DNA of 64,000 nt from Methylobacillus glycogenes JCM 2850 (GTDB lineage: Bacteria; Pseudomonadota; Gammaproteobacteria; Burkholderiales; Methylophilaceae), in contig NZ_BAMT01000004.1 of NCBI RefSeq assembly GCF_000617925.1, positions 1 to 64,000 of the forward strand, in the 5' to 3' direction. Shown here one piece after another: positions 37,126 through 45,796 of the stretch. The position numbers and the translations under genes were made by a program. The notes beneath the pieces are model-generated. The model was not told the DNA's origin and did no database searches. It was given only the letters and a program-made list of their open reading frames with translations. Position 1 is the first letter of the stretch. Each line of letters opens with the position of its first letter.

Positions 37126-38562
37126 ATGGATGCCAGCAGCTCGGTCAACAGTGTCAAGAAATCACCGTTACTCAACCGGCAAATCCCCATTGTCACTCGT
37201 TCTGTAAAAGGCAAGTTCCGCACTTTCAAGACGGCAGTCATGGTGATTGCCTATTCTGTATATTTCCTATTGCCGTGGATGCCATGGGAGAGGAGCACAG
37301 GCGCTAGTCAGGCCTTGCTGTTCGATCTCGATGCACGTCGCTTCTTTATCTTCGATCTAGTCGTTTATCCCCAGGATATCTTCTGGCTGGCCATGCTGCT
37401 GTTTATTGCAGCGGCGTTGCTATTCTTCACCACTGGCCTCATAGGCCGTGCCTGGTGTGGCTATTTCTGTTTCCAGACGCTGTGGACTGATCTCTTTATC
37501 ATGATAGAGCGCATGATCCAGGGTGAGCGACCCGCGCGTTTACGCTTGATGAAACAGCCATGGAATGCAGAAAAAATCCTCAAAATGGGCGCGTCTCATG
37601 GCTTGATGGTATTGGTCTCGTTCTGGACTGGGGTCACTTTTGCCTGCTATTTCACCTATGCGCCAGATTTTATTCCCAGGTTATTCAACGGCAGTGCTGC
37701 TGAGGCGGGCTATATCACGGTAGTGGTGCTGACCATTACGACCTACGTGGCGGCAGGTTTGTCGCGTGAGCATATCTGTACACTGGCGTGCCCTTATGCG
37801 CGGTTCCAGAGCGTGATGTACGAAGCCGATACCCTGGCAGTGGCTTACGATGCGAAGCGCGGCGAAGGCAGTGCCGGGCGCAAGGCTCCGGCCAAGGGGC
37901 TGAAGACTAGGGAAGAACGCCAGGCCAGTGGTCATGGCGATTGTATAGACTGTGGTTTCTGTGTGCAGGTTTGCCCCACTGGTATCGATATACGCGATGG
38001 TCTGCAGTATCAATGCATTTCCTGCGGCTTATGCATAGATGCTTGCAACACCATTATGGATTCGGTGGGGTCACCGCGTGGATTGATACGCTATGACTCC
38101 GAGCAGAACCTGGCCAGCAGCGCACCGCATGCACCCCGCATGGAATGGAAGCGGCCAAAGGTGTTGGGTTATGCGGCGGCGCTGGTGATTGCTACTGGCA
38201 TTCTGTTCTATAACATAGGCTCGCGCCATGCCACCGAAGCCAGCGTGCAGCAGGTGAGGCAGCCTTTGTTTGTCATGCTGTCCGATGGCAGCGTGCGCAA
38301 TCGCTACCAGGTCAACATTATCAACAAGACCGAACATGAACAGCGCTACGAGCTAAGGGTGCAAGGCATACCACCAAACGCGCTTGATATCGGCCATATT
38401 CCGCAAATACGCGTGCGTGCGGGTAAGACCCTGAGCCTCAATGCCAAGGTGGACTTAAGCGCTGAGCAGGCGCGTAATACCAAGGAGTTTTCCTTCATCA
38501 TTATCCCCACACAGGCAGAAGCCGAGCCTGTGGTAGTGAAAACCAATTTCTATAGCCACTAA
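37126..38562 (+). CDS. ccoG: Cytochrome oxidase accessory protein CcoG (polyferredoxin)
   Basis: Membrane iron-sulfur protein that reduces Cu(II) for cbb3 oxidase assembly. The 478-aa protein has several helices (VMVIAYSVYFLLPWMPWE first), GLIGRAWCGYFCFQTLWTDL, LACPYARFQSVMYEAD, and two ferredoxin clusters in DCIDCGFCVQVCPTGIDIRDG and QCISCGLCIDACNTIMD. The C-terminal IgG-like domain follows a last helix near residues 345-362. The ATG at 37126 has only a weak ribosome site. Confidence 0.94.
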   Translation: MDASSSVNSVKKSPLLNRQIPIVTRSVKGKFRTFKTAVMVIAYSVYFLLPWMPWERSTGASQALLFDLDARRFFIFDLVVYPQDIFWLAMLLFIAAALLFFTTGLIGRAWCGYFCFQTLWTDLFIMIERMIQGERPARLRLMKQPWNAEKILKMGASHGLMVLVSFWTGVTFACYFTYAPDFIPRLFNGSAAEAGYITVVVLTITTYVAAGLSREHICTLACPYARFQSVMYEADTLAVAYDAKRGEGSAGRKAPAKGLKTREERQASGHGDCIDCGFCVQVCPTGIDIRDGLQYQCISCGLCIDACNTIMDSVGSPRGLIRYDSEQNLASSAPHAPRMEWKRPKVLGYAAALVIATGILFYNIGSRHATEASVQQVRQPLFVMLSDGSVRNRYQVNIINKTEHEQRYELRVQGIPPNALDIGHIPQIRVRAGKTLSLNAKVDLSAEQARNTKEFSFIIIPTQAEAEPVVVKTNFYSH

Positions 38563-38592
38563 TCATATTTACAAGACCATAGTTACTAAATA

Positions 38593-39390
38593 ATGCTGAG
38601 CCTGATTCCTTTATTGTCGATAGCCGAGACCCTGTTTGGTGGGCTGGTGTTTGCGATTGCCCTCTATTTTTTGTTGCGGGCGCTACGTCTTGCCAATTTC
38701 TGGGCGGCAGTGCTCAGTGGTGCCATTCCTTTTGTCATGTATATCGTCTATAGCACTCAGCACTGGGGTGGGGGTGATGTGTTGGCAATTCATTTTGCGG
38801 TATTCCTTGCCAACGCTGGCTTGTTGGGGGTGTTCGGTGGCATGCGGCAGAAGCAGCAGACCTTGCACTGGGCACCAAAAATCATCATCGGTTTCTTTAT
38901 TTTTCTGGTGATCTCCAATGCCATCCTGCTTTCCATTGCCGGGCGTGGCTTGCCTCAAAGCTTGACCTCGGTATTCTTGCCCAGCCCAGAAAATCAGCGT
39001 GTGCATACTGGCTTCCCCGGTGTCATGCCGCATGACCGCAATAAAAGTTACCAACCCCACTTGCAGCAGTTGGAGCAACAACAGGCGCTGGGTTGGCAAC
39101 TCAAGCTTGCCGATATTGAAAGCCTGGCCCCCGACCAGCCAAAAAAGGTCAGCGTGGAATTGAAAGATGAAAACGGCCAGCCTATCAGCCAGGCTGAACT
39201 GACGCTGAATTTCTGGCGCATGGCCAATAGTCGTGATGACCAAAGCTATGTCATGCGTGAGCAGTCACCAGGGCATTATGTCGCTGAGGTGACCCTGCCG
39301 GATTCTGGGCGCTGGGTCGCAGAAATGCTGGTCAAGCTCGGCGATCAACGTTTCCGTAAGCAACAGTCGCTGTTTATCGGCGAGGAATAG
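38593..39390 (+). CDS. FixH-like protein with polytopic N-terminus
   Basis: Putative assembly factor for the cbb3 oxidase. The 265-aa protein differs from classical FixH, which has one helix. Here about four helices occupy residues 8-30, 35-55, 62-82 and 93-115, followed by a periplasmic FixH-type beta domain (VSVELKDENGQPISQAELTL, SPGHYVAEVTLPDSGRWVAEM, SLFIGEE). The gene lies 30 bp after ccoG and 9 bp before the copper ATPase, the usual fixGHI order. The added membrane part may be a lineage variant. Confidence 0.82.
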   Translation: MLSLIPLLSIAETLFGGLVFAIALYFLLRALRLANFWAAVLSGAIPFVMYIVYSTQHWGGGDVLAIHFAVFLANAGLLGVFGGMRQKQQTLHWAPKIIIGFFIFLVISNAILLSIAGRGLPQSLTSVFLPSPENQRVHTGFPGVMPHDRNKSYQPHLQQLEQQQALGWQLKLADIESLAPDQPKKVSVELKDENGQPISQAELTLNFWRMANSRDDQSYVMREQSPGHYVAEVTLPDSGRWVAEMLVKLGDQRFRKQQSLFIGEE

Positions 39391-39399
39391 ACGGCTGCC

Positions 39400-41814
39400 G
39401 TGCAGCTAGCCTGTTATCACTGTGGCTTGCCTGTCCCTGAGGCAAGCGATTTCCATGTCAGCATATTCGGTGAGCGCCGTAGTATGTGTTGCCCCGGCTG
39501 TCAGGCCGTGGCTGAGTCCATAGTCGCCAATGGGCTAGATGCCTATTACCAGCATCGCACCGAGATGCCCAACACCGCAGAGCAACTGGTGCCCGATGAA
39601 CTGCGCCAGCTTGAGCTTTACGATCACCCCGAAGTGCAAAAAAGCTTTGTGCATGATGAAGCGGGCGAACAACTCGAAGCCAGTTTAATTCTGGAAGGCA
39701 TTACCTGCGCTGCCTGTATATGGCTTAACGAGCGACACTTGCAACAGCTGCCGGGAGTGATCTCCGTCAGCATCAACTATGCCTCCCACCGCGCCCGTAT
39801 CCGTTGGGACAATCAACGTCTGCGCTTAAGTCAGATCCTCGCCGAGATCCGCAAACTGGGCTATCACGCCCATCCTTTCAACGCTCAGCAACAAGAGGCA
39901 GTTAGAGAGCGTCAGCGCCGTCTGGATTTCCGCCGTCTGGCGATTGCCGGGCTTTGCGCTGCGCAGGTCATGATGGTGGCCGTGGCCTTTTATGCGGGGC
40001 CTGCACAGGGCTTGGAGCCAGCCACCGAGCATTTGCTGCGCTGGTTTAGCCTAGTCATGACCGTGCCCGCCATGACGTATGCCGCCTGGCCGTTTTATCA
40101 GGCCGCCTGGCGTAGCTTGGTGAACCGACGCATAGGCATGGATGTGCCTATCAGCCTGGGCTTGTTGACCGGATTTGCGGGCAGCATCTGGGTAACGCTG
40201 CAAGGGCAGGGCACGGTGTATTACGACACCCTGACCATGTTGCTCTTTTTCCTGCTGGCAACACGTTATTTGGAGCGCAATGCACGCGAGAAATCGGTTG
40301 AAGCCGCAGAAAATCTGCATCGATTGATTCCGGCCATGGCTACCCGGCTGGATGCACAACAACAAGCCGAGCTGGTGGCACTGCATGATTTACGCCTTGG
40401 CGACATTCTGCAGATCAAGCCGGGTGAAACCATTGCTGGAGATGGGCTGGTGATTGATGGCGCCAGTCAGGTGGACGAGTCCTTGCTGACTGGCGAAGGC
40501 AAGCCCGTGCCTAAAGCGGTAGGTTCTGAGGTGTATGCGGGCAGTATCAACCATGAAAGCCCGTTACGTGTTCAGGTAACGGGCTTGGGTGAGCAGACAG
40601 TGATCGCAGGTATCGCGAGGCTGCTCGACAAAGCACAAGCTGAAAAGCCCAGGTTGGCACGGGTGGCAGACCAGGTTGCCATGGTGTTTACCTCGGTGCT
40701 ATTGCTGGCGGTGATTGTGATTGGTGTGGTGTGGTGGTGGATAGAGCCTGCACGCAGTTTCGAAATTATCTTGGCTGTGCTGGTAGTGAGCTGCCCTTGT
40801 GCCTTGTCTTTGGCAGCGCCCGCTGCTTTCGCTGCGGCAGGCTCACATCTAGTGGGGCGTGGTGTGCTGGTGACTCGTGGACATGCGCTGGAATCCCTGG
40901 CCAAGGTCAATCATGTGGTCTTTGACAAAACCGGAACGCTGACATTGGGGCGTCCGCTAATCACACAGGTTTTCACCTGGCATGATTTAAAGCAAGAGCA
41001 GGCTTTACAGCTTGCGGCCAGCCTAGAGCAAGCCTCAGAACATCCCTTGGCGCGCAGCTTTATTGAACGCGTGCCAACTGGGGCCTTACTCCAAGTGCAA
41101 GCCGCGCAAAACTTCCCCGGTAAAGGCATGAGTGGAGAGTTGGCTTATGTGGGCCGGAATCAACGTCTCTTTATAGGTAATTCCGCGCTCAACCCTGCAC
41201 TAGACTACCCAGCCCTGCCTACCCTAGCACCAGGGGCCAGCCTGGCCTGGCTCAGCAATGAGCAGCAAGTGCTGGCAGCGTTTGTGCTGGAAGATAGCGC
41301 ACGCCCCGAGGTGCCAGCCTTGATGCAACAGTTGAGTGACTTAGGTATCTCGGTGTCCATCCTCAGTGGTGACACCAGCTCCAGTGTGGCTCACTTCGCT
41401 AGCCAGGCTGGCATCACTCAGTGGCAGGCGGCGATGACACCTGAAGGCAAGCTCGCCGCCGTGCGCGATTTGCAGCAACAAGGCAAGGTGGTTGCCATGG
41501 TAGGCGATGGCATCAATGATGCCCCGGTGCTGGCGGGTGCCCAGGTATCGTTTGCGATGGGTAACGGTACGCAAATGGCCAGGGCATCCGGTGATATTGT
41601 CCTCCTGGGTGAACATTTGCTGGAAATTGCCCATGCCATCCGCACCGGGCGCTTTACGGTCAGCGTGGTCAGGCAGAACTTCACCTGGGCGCTGGTCTAT
41701 AATGCCGTGGCCCTGCCTTTTGCTGCCGCAGGCTTGATTGCTCCCTGGATGGCGGCCATAGGCATGTCGGTAAGCTCACTGATCGTCATCATCAACGCTT
41801 TACGCCTGCGCTAA
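39400..41814 (+). CDS. ccoI: Copper-transporting P-type ATPase for cbb3 oxidase (CcoI/FixI)
   Basis: P1B ATPase that exports copper to the periplasm for cbb3 assembly. The 804-aa protein has an N-terminal Cys-rich zinc-finger-like segment (CYHCGLPV, CCPGCQAV), an HMA domain with GITCAACIW, eight helices including the CPC motif (VVSCPCALSL), the actuator TGE (LLTGEGKPVP), the phosphorylated DKTGTLT and the hinge GDGINDAPVLAGA. GTG at 39400 is the start. The CcoI-type N-terminus and fixGHI order separate it from detoxifying CopA. No ccoS is seen downstream. Confidence 0.93.
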   Translation: MQLACYHCGLPVPEASDFHVSIFGERRSMCCPGCQAVAESIVANGLDAYYQHRTEMPNTAEQLVPDELRQLELYDHPEVQKSFVHDEAGEQLEASLILEGITCAACIWLNERHLQQLPGVISVSINYASHRARIRWDNQRLRLSQILAEIRKLGYHAHPFNAQQQEAVRERQRRLDFRRLAIAGLCAAQVMMVAVAFYAGPAQGLEPATEHLLRWFSLVMTVPAMTYAAWPFYQAAWRSLVNRRIGMDVPISLGLLTGFAGSIWVTLQGQGTVYYDTLTMLLFFLLATRYLERNAREKSVEAAENLHRLIPAMATRLDAQQQAELVALHDLRLGDILQIKPGETIAGDGLVIDGASQVDESLLTGEGKPVPKAVGSEVYAGSINHESPLRVQVTGLGEQTVIAGIARLLDKAQAEKPRLARVADQVAMVFTSVLLLAVIVIGVVWWWIEPARSFEIILAVLVVSCPCALSLAAPAAFAAAGSHLVGRGVLVTRGHALESLAKVNHVVFDKTGTLTLGRPLITQVFTWHDLKQEQALQLAASLEQASEHPLARSFIERVPTGALLQVQAAQNFPGKGMSGELAYVGRNQRLFIGNSALNPALDYPALPTLAPGASLAWLSNEQQVLAAFVLEDSARPEVPALMQQLSDLGISVSILSGDTSSSVAHFASQAGITQWQAAMTPEGKLAAVRDLQQQGKVVAMVGDGINDAPVLAGAQVSFAMGNGTQMARASGDIVLLGEHLLEIAHAIRTGRFTVSVVRQNFTWALVYNAVALPFAAAGLIAPWMAAIGMSVSSLIVIINALRLR

Positions 41815-41912
41815 TCAGCTATTACTGGTGTTTTGCCACACAGCGGCTTGGCCTATGCTGCGGAATTCATGATTAAGGTAATTAACATCAATGCATACAA
41901 AAGGATGTAGCC

Positions 41913-42629
41913 ATGGCAGTTGCCGATGCAGCCTTGGCTAAAATAGACAAGGCGCTGGTCTGGGCTGGTTTCAAGCAACTGATACCAATTTCAGTATTTG
42001 TCGCTATCTTTGGCGCAGCATTTGGCTTGGCCGCCAGTCAGGCTGGCTTGAGCGAACTCACCATACTCGCCATGAGCATGCTGGTGTTTGCTGGTGCCTC
42101 ACAGTTTGCGGCGCTAGATCTCTGGGGCACCCACATTCCGCTGCTGACTATGATGTTGACCGTATTTGCGATCAATGCCCGCCATCTGTTGATGGGGGCT
42201 AGCTTATACCCATGGCTCAGTCATTTACCGCCAGCAAAGCGCTATGGATTGATGGGAGTCACTTCAGATGCCAATTGGGCCATGTCCTTGCAGGCTTTCA
42301 ATCACGGACGTCCCGGCTTTGGCATATTGCTGGGCGGAGGGGCCACCCTGTGGTTGTTCTGGGTGTCCGGCACCTGTTTTGGGCTGGCATTGGGCAGCGT
42401 GATGGCAGACCCTAAAAGCATAGGCCTGGATATGGTCATGGGTTGCTTTCTGCTGGCCATGGTGGTGGATGTTGAGAAAAACTGGCGCGTGCTGGCGATC
42501 TGGACCGTGGCGGCGCTAGCCTCCCTGCTTAGCTACTGGTATCTGCCGGAAAACAGCCATGTGGTAGTAGGCGCCTTGGCAGGCGGTTTGTTGGGTATGA
42601 TTTGGGAAGAGCCAGCAGATGAACATTGA
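41913..42629 (+). CDS. azlC: AzlC-family branched-chain amino acid export subunit
   Basis: Large subunit of an AzlCD exporter of branched-chain or related amino acids. The 238-aa protein has the family start KQLIPISVFVAIFGAAFGLA, SMLVFAGASQFAALDLWG, INARHLLMGASLYPWL and GVTSDANWAMSL, with about seven helices. The ribosome site AAAGGATG precedes the ATG. Its last codons overlap azlD by 11 bases. The substrate cannot be told from sequence. Confidence 0.92.
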   Translation: MAVADAALAKIDKALVWAGFKQLIPISVFVAIFGAAFGLAASQAGLSELTILAMSMLVFAGASQFAALDLWGTHIPLLTMMLTVFAINARHLLMGASLYPWLSHLPPAKRYGLMGVTSDANWAMSLQAFNHGRPGFGILLGGGATLWLFWVSGTCFGLALGSVMADPKSIGLDMVMGCFLLAMVVDVEKNWRVLAIWTVAALASLLSYWYLPENSHVVVGALAGGLLGMIWEEPADEH

Positions 42630-42927
42630 AACCACAGCATGGGGCGCGATTTTTGTAGTGATCGTGATGGCCTTGGTGACGCTGGCTACCCGTCTGGGTG
42701 GCGTGTTTATCATGTCGCTGGTACCTATCAATGAACGTGTCAGACGTTTTATCCGCGCCATGTCCGGATCCGTGCTGGTGGCCTTGCTTGCTCCTATTGC
42801 ACTGAATGGCGATATCGCTGCACGAATGGCCTTGCTGACAACAGCGCTCATGATGCTCTGGCTGAAGAAACCCTTGCCTGCCATCGCAGCTGGCATACTA
42901 GTGGCAGCTCTGATCAGACAAGTTTGA
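42619..42927 (+). CDS. azlD: AzlD-family exporter subunit
   Basis: Small membrane partner of AzlC, 102 aa with about four helices. Typical segments are ALVTLATRLGGVFIMSLVPI, RVRRFIRAMSGSVLVALLAPIA, and a C-terminal LPAIAAGILVAALIRQ. The start overlaps the azlC end, so translation is coupled. The next 210 bp to the SDR gene are AT-rich without a gene. Confidence 0.9.
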   Translation: MNIETTAWGAIFVVIVMALVTLATRLGGVFIMSLVPINERVRRFIRAMSGSVLVALLAPIALNGDIAARMALLTTALMMLWLKKPLPAIAAGILVAALIRQV

Positions 42928-43137
42928 ACCTATATTAGAAGTACTCTAGCTTTACAGCTTGTTAAAAATAGCCTTATCTAGTGATCAGCCTGGGGTTTTG
43001 TGGTTCAGGCAAAATCCCATCATGAGCACTTCTCAAGCAGTGCCTGTAAAGCAATGCATCTAGTGACGTAGCTTAATATTTTTAGCAATATTTCTCGTGC
43101 ATCATTCCTGATACATACGACTATTTGGAGAAATAAA

Positions 43138-43878
43138 ATGCAAGATTTGTTAGGTAAAAAAGCTTTGGTAACAGGGGGATCCAGAGGAATAGGCGCGGCC
43201 ATTGCCATATTGCTTGCGAAACGTGGCGCGGATGTTGCCATCACCTATGAAAAATCTGCGGATAAAGCCAATAGCGTGGTGCAGGGCATACAAGCCCTAG
43301 GCCGCAAAGGTCTGGCAGTTCAGGCCGACAGTAAAGATGCCAACTCAATTACCCAGGCTGTCGAAAATACCGTGGCTCAGCTCGGTGGTATAGACATACT
43401 GGTGAACAATGCTGGGATCAATGCCGGAGGCTCACTCCCTGAAATGAGTATTGAAGAAATTGACGCTGTGATCGCCGTCAACATCCGCGGCGTAGTGCTA
43501 TTCACGCGAGCTACCATTACGCACTTGCAGGCTGGCGGAAGAATTATCTCAATAGGCTCATGCCTGGCGGAGCGGGTGGCTTTTGAAGGTGCAACGGTAT
43601 ACTCCATGACCAAATCCGCTTTACTTGCATTCACGCGGGGATTAGCCAGAGACCTGGGTGGCAAAGGCATTACCGTCAACAATGTACATCCAGGCCCCAC
43701 AGATACCGATATGAACCCTGCGGATGGTGACCATGCTGATGGTTTAAGGGCATTGGGCGCATTGGGACAATACGCTACGGTAGACGATATTGCTGAGAGT
43801 GTGGCCTTCCTCGCCAGCCCCGCTGCCAAACAGATTACTGGTAGCAATATAGTGGTTGATGGTGGGACTAATGCCTAA
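43138..43878 (+). CDS. Short-chain dehydrogenase/reductase, FabG-like
   Basis: NAD(P)-dependent oxidoreductase of the classical SDR family, 246 aa. It has the cofactor glycine motif ALVTGGSRGIGAAIA, NNAG (ILVNNAGINAGG), the catalytic Ser in SIGSCLAE, the Tyr-x-x-x-Lys in VYSMTKSALLAF and HPGPTDTDMNP. The C-terminus ends ITGSNIVVDGGTNA. It is isolated, with no pathway neighbours, so its substrate is unknown. It is unlikely to be the fatty-acid FabG, which sits in a fab cluster. ATG 43138 follows GGAGA. Confidence 0.88.
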   Translation: MQDLLGKKALVTGGSRGIGAAIAILLAKRGADVAITYEKSADKANSVVQGIQALGRKGLAVQADSKDANSITQAVENTVAQLGGIDILVNNAGINAGGSLPEMSIEEIDAVIAVNIRGVVLFTRATITHLQAGGRIISIGSCLAERVAFEGATVYSMTKSALLAFTRGLARDLGGKGITVNNVHPGPTDTDMNPADGDHADGLRALGALGQYATVDDIAESVAFLASPAAKQITGSNIVVDGGTNA

Positions 43879-44025
43879 GGCAGCGCCTATGGCTGCATTT
43901 GATTTGCGTTCAACTCTGTCTTGAATCTGCATTTGAGCACAGCTTGCCTCCATGCTTGGCACAAGGGGAGTGAGCTAAATATTTAAAAGAGGCTGTTGTT
44001 TTAAAAATCTAACAGAATGTTTTTA

Positions 44026-44057
44026 ATAATAAAACCCGCTACGGCGGGTTTTATTAT
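44026..44057. terminator. Bidirectional intrinsic terminator after the SDR gene
   Basis: A perfect 14-base inverted repeat (ATAATAAAACCCGC / GCGGGTTTTATTAT) with a four-base loop. The T-rich arm gives rightward termination, and the A-rich arm allows leftward function. Confidence 0.85.
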
Positions 44058-44146
44058 GTCCGTATTTTGGGGGCATCTTATACACATGCCGCTAAATATT
44101 GTTTGAGATTTAGCGGTTAAATGAAGGACTAGAATTTAGTCTGAGA

Positions 44147-44159
44147 AAGAATGATTCTT
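44147..44159. promoter_or_regulatory. Fur-like palindrome upstream of the bacterioferritin genes
   Basis: AAGAATGATTCTT is a perfect palindrome around a central G, resembling a half-overlapped Fur or Irr-type iron box. It lies about 120 bp before the first bacterioferritin ATG. A role in iron control is inferred from the neighbouring genes only. Confidence 0.35.
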
Positions 44160-44277
44160 GTTGGTATTTTTCTTTATAAAATCATTTAAAATCAATAATT
44201 TATATAACATTTTCCTATCTATTGGTCATGACTTTGGGTATCATGCCTGCATCGTATAAAAAACCCGTGGAGGCGCT

Positions 44278-44763
44278 ATGAAAGGCGATAAGAAAATCAT
44301 TGATACCCTGAATGAGCTACTGGCTGGTGAGTTAACCGCTGTAGATCAATATTTAATCCACGGCGAAATGTATGCCGATTTTGGTCTGAATTTATTGGCA
44401 GAAAAGAGTCTGCATGAGTCTGATCACGAGCGTCAGCATGCGCGCGCGATTATTCAGCGCATCTTGTTCCTCGAAGGCAAACCCAATCTGGAAAAGCGTA
44501 ATCCACTGACCGTGGGTAGTAACGTGGTTGAGATGCTCAAGTCTGATCTGGCGCTGGAATACCAAGTAGTGGGTGACCTCAAGGCGGCCATGGCCAAATG
44601 CGAGAAAGCGGGCGATTACGTCACTCGCGATATGTTGTTGGTACAACTGGATGATACCGAGATGGATCATGCTTACTGGATTGAGCAACAATTGCGCCTG
44701 ATAGGCTTGGTGGGTCTGGAGAATTACCTGCAAAGTCAGATCAAATCTGGCGCGGCAGCATAA
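44278..44763 (+). CDS. bfr: Bacterioferritin, ferroxidase-type subunit
   Basis: Iron-storage ferritin of 161 aa. Numbering matches E. coli Bfr. The ferroxidase ligands are all present: E18 (GELTAV), E51 and H54 (SDHERQH), E94 (LALEY), E127 and H130 (TEMDH). The heme-binding Met52 is replaced by Arg. It can therefore oxidise iron but should not bind the intersubunit heme by itself. The next gene encodes the complementary subunit, implying a mixed 24-mer. AGGCGC-type ribosome site (GGAGG) six bases upstream. Confidence 0.95.
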   Translation: MKGDKKIIDTLNELLAGELTAVDQYLIHGEMYADFGLNLLAEKSLHESDHERQHARAIIQRILFLEGKPNLEKRNPLTVGSNVVEMLKSDLALEYQVVGDLKAAMAKCEKAGDYVTRDMLLVQLDDTEMDHAYWIEQQLRLIGLVGLENYLQSQIKSGAAA

Positions 44764-44773
44764 GGAGTAAATC

Positions 44774-45253
44774 ATGAAAGGCGACAAGCAAATTATCGAC
44801 ATTCTCAACAAGGTGTTGAAGAATGAATTGACCTCGATCAACCAGTATTTTCTCCATGCGCGCATGTTCCGCAATTGGGGCCTGGAAAAACTCAACGACT
44901 ACCAATACAAGCAGTCCATACGCGTCATGAAGGAAGCTGATGAGCTGATAGAGCGCATCTTGTTTCTCGATGGCCTGCCCAATCTGCAGAATCTGGGCAA
45001 GTTGCTGATAGGCGAGAATGTGGTTGAGTGCCTACAGGGCGACCTTAAGTATGAGCGGGAAATCCACAGGCCCTTGCTGATTGAGGCCGTGGCCCTGTGC
45101 GAGAAATTACAAGATTACGTCAGCCGGGATCTGGTACAGGAACTGCTGGAAAAAAGTGAAGCTGCGATTGATTGGCTGGAAACCCAGCAAACCTTGATTG
45201 CGGACGTGACCCTACCGAATTACCTGCAAGCGCATATGGAAGCGGCAGACTAA
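44774..45253 (+). CDS. bfr: Bacterioferritin, heme-binding non-ferroxidase subunit
   Basis: Second bacterioferritin subunit, 159 aa. It keeps Met52 (RVMKEAD), the axial heme ligand, plus E18 and E94. However, E51 is Val, H54 is Glu, E127 is Ser and H130 is Ala, so the dinuclear iron site is lost. It complements the preceding subunit, as in heteromeric bacterioferritins with separate ferroxidase and heme chains. Heme would carry electrons from Bfd, encoded just downstream, for iron release. It starts 10 bp after the first gene behind AAGGAG. Confidence 0.94.
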   Translation: MKGDKQIIDILNKVLKNELTSINQYFLHARMFRNWGLEKLNDYQYKQSIRVMKEADELIERILFLDGLPNLQNLGKLLIGENVVECLQGDLKYEREIHRPLLIEAVALCEKLQDYVSRDLVQELLEKSEAAIDWLETQQTLIADVTLPNYLQAHMEAAD

Positions 45254-45290
45254 ACTGCTTTTTCAGTCTACTGCTTCTATGCAAGCCCCT

Positions 45291-45317
45291 AACCGCAGCC
45301 AGTCTGCGGTTTTTTTT
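45291..45317 (+). terminator. Intrinsic terminator of the bacterioferritin operon
   Basis: An eight-base stem (AACCGCAG / CTGCGGTT) with a five-base loop runs into eight T. It lies 37 bp beyond the second bacterioferritin stop. Confidence 0.9.
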
Positions 45318-45397
45318 GGCCTGCTGTTGCGTGGAGTTAAGAGTGAGGTTGTCTATAGCTGGGTGTGGGGATTTTAAGAATAAGGCAGGAATTTTTC

Positions 45398-45437
45398 TTG
45401 ACAAGTATTTGAGTTAAAAACGATAATAGTTATCGTT
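45398..45437 (+). promoter_or_regulatory. bfd promoter overlapped by a Fur box
   Basis: TTGACA (45398-45403) and GATAAT (45422-45427), spaced by 18 bases, form a strong sigma-70 promoter. A 19-base inverted repeat AACGATAATAGTTATCGTT (45419-45437) covers the -10 box and closely matches Fur boxes. Iron-loaded Fur bound here would block transcription, so bfd should be on only in iron starvation, when stored iron must be released. Confidence 0.75.
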
Positions 45438-45518
45438 TGTTTTATATATCAAACGTTACATCAACCTAATCCCGGCCATTTGCTGGGCTGATATGAGAAA
45501 GTTGCTGGTAAGCCTGAT

Positions 45519-45722
45519 ATGTACGTCTGTGTTTGTCGCGCGGTAACCGATCGCCAAATTTTGCAGGCCGCGCGAGCTGGAGCCAAAAATCTCAAGGATT
45601 TGCGCCGCGAGTTGGGTGTGGCCGCAGAATGCGGTCAATGTGCCAGCTGTGCTCGCCAGTGCCTGCGTGAAGCACACGCCGAACCCAACGCTAATGGCCT
45701 GATGCCCATCAGTTTTGCCTGA
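45519..45722 (+). CDS. bfd: Bacterioferritin-associated ferredoxin
   Basis: A 67-aa [2Fe-2S] protein that reduces the heme of bacterioferritin to free stored iron. The BFD fold is shown by MYVCVCRAVTDRQI with C4 and C6, and AAECGQCASCARQC with C38 and C41 as the other two ligands. It has its own promoter with a Fur box about 80 bp upstream, apart from the bacterioferritin genes. Its end lies 75 bp from the convergent flavohemoprotein gene. Confidence 0.94.
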   Translation: MYVCVCRAVTDRQILQAARAGAKNLKDLRRELGVAAECGQCASCARQCLREAHAEPNANGLMPISFA

Positions 45723-45796
45723 AATCAGATGGCGTCAGTTCATTTAACTGACGCCTCCCAGCCCTGAGTATTCTGCTCAGGGCACTCCACCAACAT

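Larger units (their letters stand above)
43879..44277. other. Intergenic region between SDR and bacterioferritin genes
   Basis: 399 bp, AT-rich. It holds a terminator (44026-44057) and a palindrome (44147-44159) upstream of the bacterioferritin pair; the rest shows nothing I can name. A short leftward reading overlapping the SDR end is unsupported. Confidence 0.6.
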
